Of a DNA stretch of 64,000 bases, positions 59,651-64,000 are shown one piece after another. How positions within the stretch are numbered: position 1 is the first letter of the stretch; the number at the start of each line of letters is the position of its first letter. Below the pieces are notes generated by a model. It did not search any database and was not told the DNA's origin. It saw only the letters and a program-made list of their open reading frames with translations. The DNA is taken from contig CAYMEX010000003.1 of NCBI GenBank assembly GCA_964389525.1, forward strand, positions 1 through 64,000, in the 5' to 3' direction. The position numbers and the translations under genes are program-made. The DNA comes from JAFLTL01 sp964389525. GTDB lineage: Bacteria > Bacteroidota > Bacteroidia > Bacteroidales > Muribaculaceae.

Positions 59651-60751
59651 ATGGATACACGACAGATCGTACTCGAAGCACTGAAAAACGTCCGATACCC
59701 CGGCACAGGAAAAAACATTGTCGAATCGGAGATGGTAAAACCCGAAGACGTAATCGTCAGCGGCAAGACAGTTGATATACGTATCCATTTCGACAGACCC
59801 ACCGATCCATTCATAAAATCGATAATCAAAGCGGCCGAGACAGCCGTCACCACATTCGGCGATCCCACGCTTGAAGTCAAAGGCAACGTCACGCCACACT
59901 ATCGCCAGCAGCTGCCGCAACCTACCGACAAGCCGCTGAAAAACGTCAGAAACATCATCGGGGTTTCCTCAGGCAAAGGAGGCGTAGGCAAATCGACCGT
60001 GGCCGCAAACCTTGCGGTAGCTCTCGCAGCCGAGGGCTACAAGGTCGGACTCCTCGACGCCGACATCTTCGGCCCGTCGGTCCCCAAAATGTTCGGCATC
60101 GAGAACTACCAGCTCTACATGCACAAAGTCGACGGACGCGATCTCATCATACCCGCCGAACGCTACGGAGTGAAAATCCTCTCGATCGGATTTCTTGTCG
60201 ACAAGAACAGTGCTGTGATGTGGCGAGGAGCAATGGCGTCAAATGCACTCAAACAGCTTATAAACGACGTCGACTGGGGCGAGCTCGACTACTTCCTCAT
60301 CGACATGCCCCCCGGGACGTCCGACATACACCTCACGCTCGTACAGACACTCCCCATAACAGGAGTTGTCGTCGTGAGCACACCACAGGAAGTCGCACTC
60401 GCCGACGCGCGTAAAGGCATAGCCATGTTCCGCGACCCGAAAGTCGACGTGCCCGTTCTCGGCATCGTCGAGAACATGGCATGGTTCACACCCGAGCGTC
60501 ACCCCGACGAGCGATATTACATCTTCGGAAAAGAGGGAGCGGCCAACCTTGCGAAAGAGCTCGACGTGCCGCTGCTTGCACAGATACCCGTCACAGAGTC
60601 GATATGCGACAGCGGCGACAGCGGCCGTCCCGTAGCGCTCGAAGACAATATCACCGCGCAGGCATTCGTGCATCTGGCGCGTGAAGTCGTCGATGCCGTC
60701 GACAACCGCAACTCCACACTTCCGCCCACAAAAGCCGTCCTGACGAAATAA
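59651..60751 (+). CDS. mrp: Mrp/NBP35 family iron-sulfur carrier ATPase
   Basis: A 366-residue P-loop protein. The first ~80 residues are an MIP18/DUF59 domain (VLEALKNVRYPGTGKNIVESEMV). The deviant Walker A GKGGVGKST at 108-116 has the two lysines typical of Mrp/ApbC. DADIFGPSVPKMFG and FLIDMPPGTSDIHLTL are the switch regions. ApbC-type proteins carry Fe-S clusters to target enzymes. I did not find the conserved C-terminal CxxC of archetypal Mrp, so cluster binding is uncertain in this form. It is coupled to trmB by a 4-bp gap. Confidence 0.9.
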   Translation: MDTRQIVLEALKNVRYPGTGKNIVESEMVKPEDVIVSGKTVDIRIHFDRPTDPFIKSIIKAAETAVTTFGDPTLEVKGNVTPHYRQQLPQPTDKPLKNVRNIIGVSSGKGGVGKSTVAANLAVALAAEGYKVGLLDADIFGPSVPKMFGIENYQLYMHKVDGRDLIIPAERYGVKILSIGFLVDKNSAVMWRGAMASNALKQLINDVDWGELDYFLIDMPPGTSDIHLTLVQTLPITGVVVVSTPQEVALADARKGIAMFRDPKVDVPVLGIVENMAWFTPERHPDERYYIFGKEGAANLAKELDVPLLAQIPVTESICDSGDSGRPVALEDNITAQAFVHLAREVVDAVDNRNSTLPPTKAVLTK

Positions 60752-60812
60752 AGCCCCATAAACCGGCTCATAACTACCATTCAAGTAAGCACATCAACCA
60801 CATAGAGCACTG

Positions 60813-63800
60813 ATGAATCTGTCAGAAATACCCTACAAGCCATCATTTTCCTCTCTCCGCAAAGCCGCTGAAAACCGCATACTCATCCTCGACGGAGCCA
60901 TGGGCACTATGGTCATGCGGCTCGGACTCGGAGAGGCCGATTTCAGGGGCGACAGATTTGTCGGCCACCCGCTCCCGCTGGCCGGATGCAACGACATACT
61001 CTCAGTCACCCAGCCCGAGAAGATACGCGCGATACACCGAGCCTACCTTGAGGCCGGCGCCGATATAATCGAGACAAACTCGTTCAACTCCAACCGGTTT
61101 TCACTCGCCGACTACGGCATTGAAAACATTGCGGGCGAGATTGCCTTTGCCGCCGCACACATAGCGCGGCAGACGGCCGACAGCTTCATGGCCGACCATC
61201 CCGACCGCACGGTATGGGTCGCCGGCAGCATAGGCCCGTCGGGCAAATCGCTGACAATGGCGTCGACCCTCGGCGACGAGACAGCCACTTTCGACGCACT
61301 CGCCGAGACTGTCGGCATACAGGCCGAAAACCTTATAAAAGGTGGCGCCGACATACTCCTCATCGAGACGTGCTACGACGCTCTGAACGCCAAAGCCGCC
61401 GCCTACGGAGCCATTGAGGCTATGAAGCGCACAGGCATAAGGCTTCCGATAATCATTTCCGCCACACTCGCCGAGGCCGGACGCACACTCTCAGGCATGA
61501 CACTCGAGGCATTTGCTGTCGCCATGACGCACATCGCCCCATGGGCAATGTCGCTCAACTGCAGCTTCGGCGTCGAGGGCATGATGCAGCCCCTCGAGAC
61601 ACTCCAGAAGCTCCCCTGTGCGGTAGGCGTCTATCCCAATGCCGGACTGCCCGACGAGATGGGATGCTACCGCGAGCTCCCCGACAGCATGGCCGACAAA
61701 ATCAAGACGATTGCCGCCCGTCACATGCTCAACTTCGTCGGAGGATGCTGCGGCACCACACCCGACCACATACGCGCCATAGCCGAAGCCATCGCTGACG
61801 TGACACCGAGGCCGGTACCCGCAAGAGAACCCGTACTCGAGCTGTCGGGACTCGAGCCGCTTGAAGTTATCCCCGAAAACAACTTCCTCAACGTGGGCGA
61901 ACGCTGCAACGTTGCCGGAAGCCGAAAATTCCTGCGTCTCGTCAAAGAGGGAAACACCGAGGAGACAATAGCCATAGCACGGCAGCAGATCGAATCGGGA
62001 GCCCGCATCCTCGACATAAATCTCGACGACGCGATGCTCGACGCGCGCACCGAGATGAAGAAATTTCTGCGTGCGCTCGCAGCCGACCCGGTCACCTCGG
62101 CCGTGCCACTGATGATCGACTCATCAGACACCGACGTCATCATCGACGCGCTGAAACTCCTTCAGGGCCGCGCAATCGTCAATTCCATCTCCCTTAAAGA
62201 GGGAGAGGAGATCTTCATCAGCAAGGCCAACACGATACGCGAACTCGGAGCTATACCCGTTGCCATGGCATTCGACGAGACCGGACAGGCCACTACCCTG
62301 CCCCGCCGCAAAGAGATACTTTCACGCGCCTACGCCATACTCACATCCGACCGTGTCGGATTCCGACCGTGGGAGATAATCTTCGATCCCAACATACTTG
62401 CCGTCGCCACTGGCATGCCCGAGCACGACCGCCTTGCTGCCGACTTCCTCGACTCCGTCGGGTGGATAAGAAAAGAGATGCCACATGTGAAGATCTCGGG
62501 CGGTCTCAGCAACCTCTCCTTCTCCTTCCGTGGCAACAATCAGGTGCGCGAGGCCATGCACGCCCTCTTCCTGCACCGCGCCATCGCCCTCGGCATGGAC
62601 ATGGCGATCGTCAATGCCGCCGCACTTCCGGCCGTCGACGACATCCCCGCCGACCTGCGCGAGGCAATCGACGACATACTGTGGCGCAATCCCGGAGCCG
62701 AGGCATCGGAGCACCTCATCGAGATAGCCCAGCGCATACTCGACGAGAAAAACGCCTCCGCCGCCACTGCTGCATCCCACAAGACCGACAGCCACTCTGC
62801 CGACAACGGCATGACACCCTCACAGCTGCTCACCGCCAAAGTCATGCGCGGCGACCTCGACAACCTTCAGGAAATACTGCTCAAAGAGATAGCACGCCCC
62901 GGAGTCAGGCCCTACGACATCATCAACGGCCCGCTCATGGAGGGCATGAACACCGTCGGACGCCTCTTCGGCGAAGGCAAGATGTTTCTGCCTCAGGTCG
63001 TCAGAAGTGCGCGCGTCATGAAACAGGCCGTCGAGATACTCACCCCATTCATCGAAGCCGCGGCCGACAGCACTCAACCCGCTTCACGCCCGCGCATGGT
63101 GCTTGCCACCGTCAAGGGCGACGTACACGACATCGGCAAAAACATCGTGGCAGTGATCATGCGCTGCAACGGATGGGACGTCACCGATCTCGGAGTAATG
63201 GTCAACCCCGACAGAATCCTCGACGAAGCACGACAGCTGCACGCCGACGCCATCGGCGTCAGCGGACTCATCACACCGTCGCTCAGCGAGATGGTCAGGA
63301 TAGCCTCGATGCTCCAGGAGTCCGACATGCGCCTCCCGCTGTTTGTCGGAGGAGCCACGACATCCGACCTCCACACAGCTGTGAAGATCGCGCCGGCCTA
63401 CCCCGACGGCGTCGTCATACACACATCCGATGCCGCCACCCTGCCCGGCGTGGCGTCGCGATTCATTGGCAATGCCGCCGGCACCGCCATAGCCGATCAT
63501 ATATGCCGTCAGCGCGACATGCGCATCGACTACGAGAACCGGCAGAAGATGAGCTCACGCCTCACCCTTGCCGAGGCACGATCACGCCGTCACATCACCG
63601 CCTCCCCGTCACAAAGACCGCTCAACATGGGCATAACCGACCTGAATGTCACCGTAGCCCAGGCTGCACCCTACATCAACTGGAGAGCATTTCTTAGCGC
63701 ATGGGGGATGCCACCGTCATTCGCATCGCTCACCGATATCGACGGATGCGACCATTGCCGCGCGCAATGGCTTGCATCGATACCCGAGAGCGACCGCGGG

Positions 63801-64000
63801 CGCGCGGCCGAGGCAATGCAGCTCATAAAAGAGGCACGGCGGCGCATACACTCCATGGCATCGATGACGCTGCACGCGCGCGTCGCATTGCTCGAAGCCC
63901 GTTCAGCCGACGAGACCGTGACCGTGACGATGCCCGACCGACGTGAGATATCATTCGTGACACCGCGCCAGCTCACACCCACACAGTCGGGCCGGCAGCT
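60813..64000 (+). CDS. metH: Cobalamin-dependent methionine synthase, 3' end beyond window
   Basis: An open frame from ATG 60813 to the window edge, about 1062 codons, lacking only the C-terminal part. The order is an Hcy-binding domain with zinc ligands C250 (in LNCSFG) and C312-C313 (in GGCCGTTP), then a pterin-binding domain (NVGERCNVAGSRKF, SGGLSNLSFSFRG). A B12-binding cap and Rossmann domain follow, with D770-V-H772-D-I-G for lower-ligand binding and SGLITPS and VGGATTS for the nucleotide tail. The start of the SAM-activation domain (MGITDLNVTVAQAAPYINWRAF) ends the window. It makes methionine from homocysteine and methyl-folate. No cobalamin riboswitch fits in the 61-bp gap after mrp. 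Confidence 0.96.
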   Translation, partial: MNLSEIPYKPSFSSLRKAAENRILILDGAMGTMVMRLGLGEADFRGDRFVGHPLPLAGCNDILSVTQPEKIRAIHRAYLEAGADIIETNSFNSNRFSLADYGIENIAGEIAFAAAHIARQTADSFMADHPDRTVWVAGSIGPSGKSLTMASTLGDETATFDALAETVGIQAENLIKGGADILLIETCYDALNAKAAAYGAIEAMKRTGIRLPIIISATLAEAGRTLSGMTLEAFAVAMTHIAPWAMSLNCSFGVEGMMQPLETLQKLPCAVGVYPNAGLPDEMGCYRELPDSMADKIKTIAARHMLNFVGGCCGTTPDHIRAIAEAIADVTPRPVPAREPVLELSGLEPLEVIPENNFLNVGERCNVAGSRKFLRLVKEGNTEETIAIARQQIESGARILDINLDDAMLDARTEMKKFLRALAADPVTSAVPLMIDSSDTDVIIDALKLLQGRAIVNSISLKEGEEIFISKANTIRELGAIPVAMAFDETGQATTLPRRKEILSRAYAILTSDRVGFRPWEIIFDPNILAVATGMPEHDRLAADFLDSVGWIRKEMPHVKISGGLSNLSFSFRGNNQVREAMHALFLHRAIALGMDMAIVNAAALPAVDDIPADLREAIDDILWRNPGAEASEHLIEIAQRILDEKNASAATAASHKTDSHSADNGMTPSQLLTAKVMRGDLDNLQEILLKEIARPGVRPYDIINGPLMEGMNTVGRLFGEGKMFLPQVVRSARVMKQAVEILTPFIEAAADSTQPASRPRMVLATVKGDVHDIGKNIVAVIMRCNGWDVTDLGVMVNPDRILDEARQLHADAIGVSGLITPSLSEMVRIASMLQESDMRLPLFVGGATTSDLHTAVKIAPAYPDGVVIHTSDAATLPGVASRFIGNAAGTAIADHICRQRDMRIDYENRQKMSSRLTLAEARSRRHITASPSQRPLNMGITDLNVTVAQAAPYINWRAFLSAWGMPPSFASLTDIDGCDHCRAQWLASIPESDRGRAAEAMQLIKEARRRIHSMASMTLHARVALLEARSADETVTVTMPDRREISFVTPRQLTPTQSGRQ

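Noticed and set aside
60752..60812. Cobalamin riboswitch upstream of metH
   Set aside because: The gap is only 61 bp, too short for the aptamer, and has no B12-box-like sequence.

Overview
The window looks like a chromosomal segment of a GC-rich member of the Bacteroidales, most likely Muribaculaceae. The evidence is a SusC/SusD outer-membrane pair, several -33 TTTG / -7 TAnnTTTG promoters, absence of strong Shine-Dalgarno sites, the one-domain Pta next to AckA, Bacteroidota-type lipoproteins, and strong bias to G or C at third codon positions. The family assignment is inference from composition and gene content; no 16S gene is present. No rRNA, tRNA, CRISPR array, transposase, integrase or phage gene was seen.

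Layout. 1-6.7 kb (+): end of class II fructose-bisphosphate aldolase, a strong terminator, phoH, then a compact run purC-menG-ychF-thioesterase-dprA-nucleoside phosphorylase. 6.9-14.3 kb (-): a tight four-gene set (GH13 alpha-amylase, MazG-type pyrophosphohydrolase, DeoC with a His-rich N-terminus, GYF/CD225 membrane protein) and a large tricorn-like periplasmic protease. 14.6-22.5 kb (+): a SusC gene whose signal-peptide region is interrupted by a 10-G tract, SusD, a multispan DUF6057-like protein and a beta-propeller lipoprotein with a CxxCH haem motif. 22.6-26.2 kb (+): pta-ackA and an AGCS amino acid/sodium symporter. 26.25-26.90 kb: an AT-richer four-helix-bundle gene bracketed by two arrays of four 9-bp AGCTA repeats. 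26.9-31.1 kb (-): lactonase-fold lipoprotein, a TonB-plug protein without a barrel, a uracil-DNA-glycosylase-family protein and a secreted C1 aminopeptidase.

31.3-43.4 kb: a small lipoprotein, a histidine acid phosphatase, then a surface-glycan region (O-acyltransferase, two tandem paralogous glycosyltransferases, a fucosyltransferase-like protein, GT92, Stealth phosphotransferase, LpxL-type lipid A acyltransferase), followed by metK and a PpiD/SurA-like chaperone. 43.5-58.1 kb: tilS facing two long minus-strand operons, YitT-metG-ansA-pdxA and ybeY-mnmG-apt-uvrC-flippase-nucleotidyltransferase-SPOR-like lipoprotein. A 16-bp parS-like site lies between mnmG and apt. 58.3-64 kb (+): a coiled-coil protein, trmB, mrp and metH, which runs off the window.

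The most unusual signals are not ordinary genes: (i) the paired 9-bp-period AGCTA arrays around the four-helix-bundle gene, (ii) the poly-G tract that puts susC out of frame, (iii) two families of short dispersed hairpin repeats, some paired into a ~91-bp composite element with a related 41-bp spacer, and (iv) the parS-like site.
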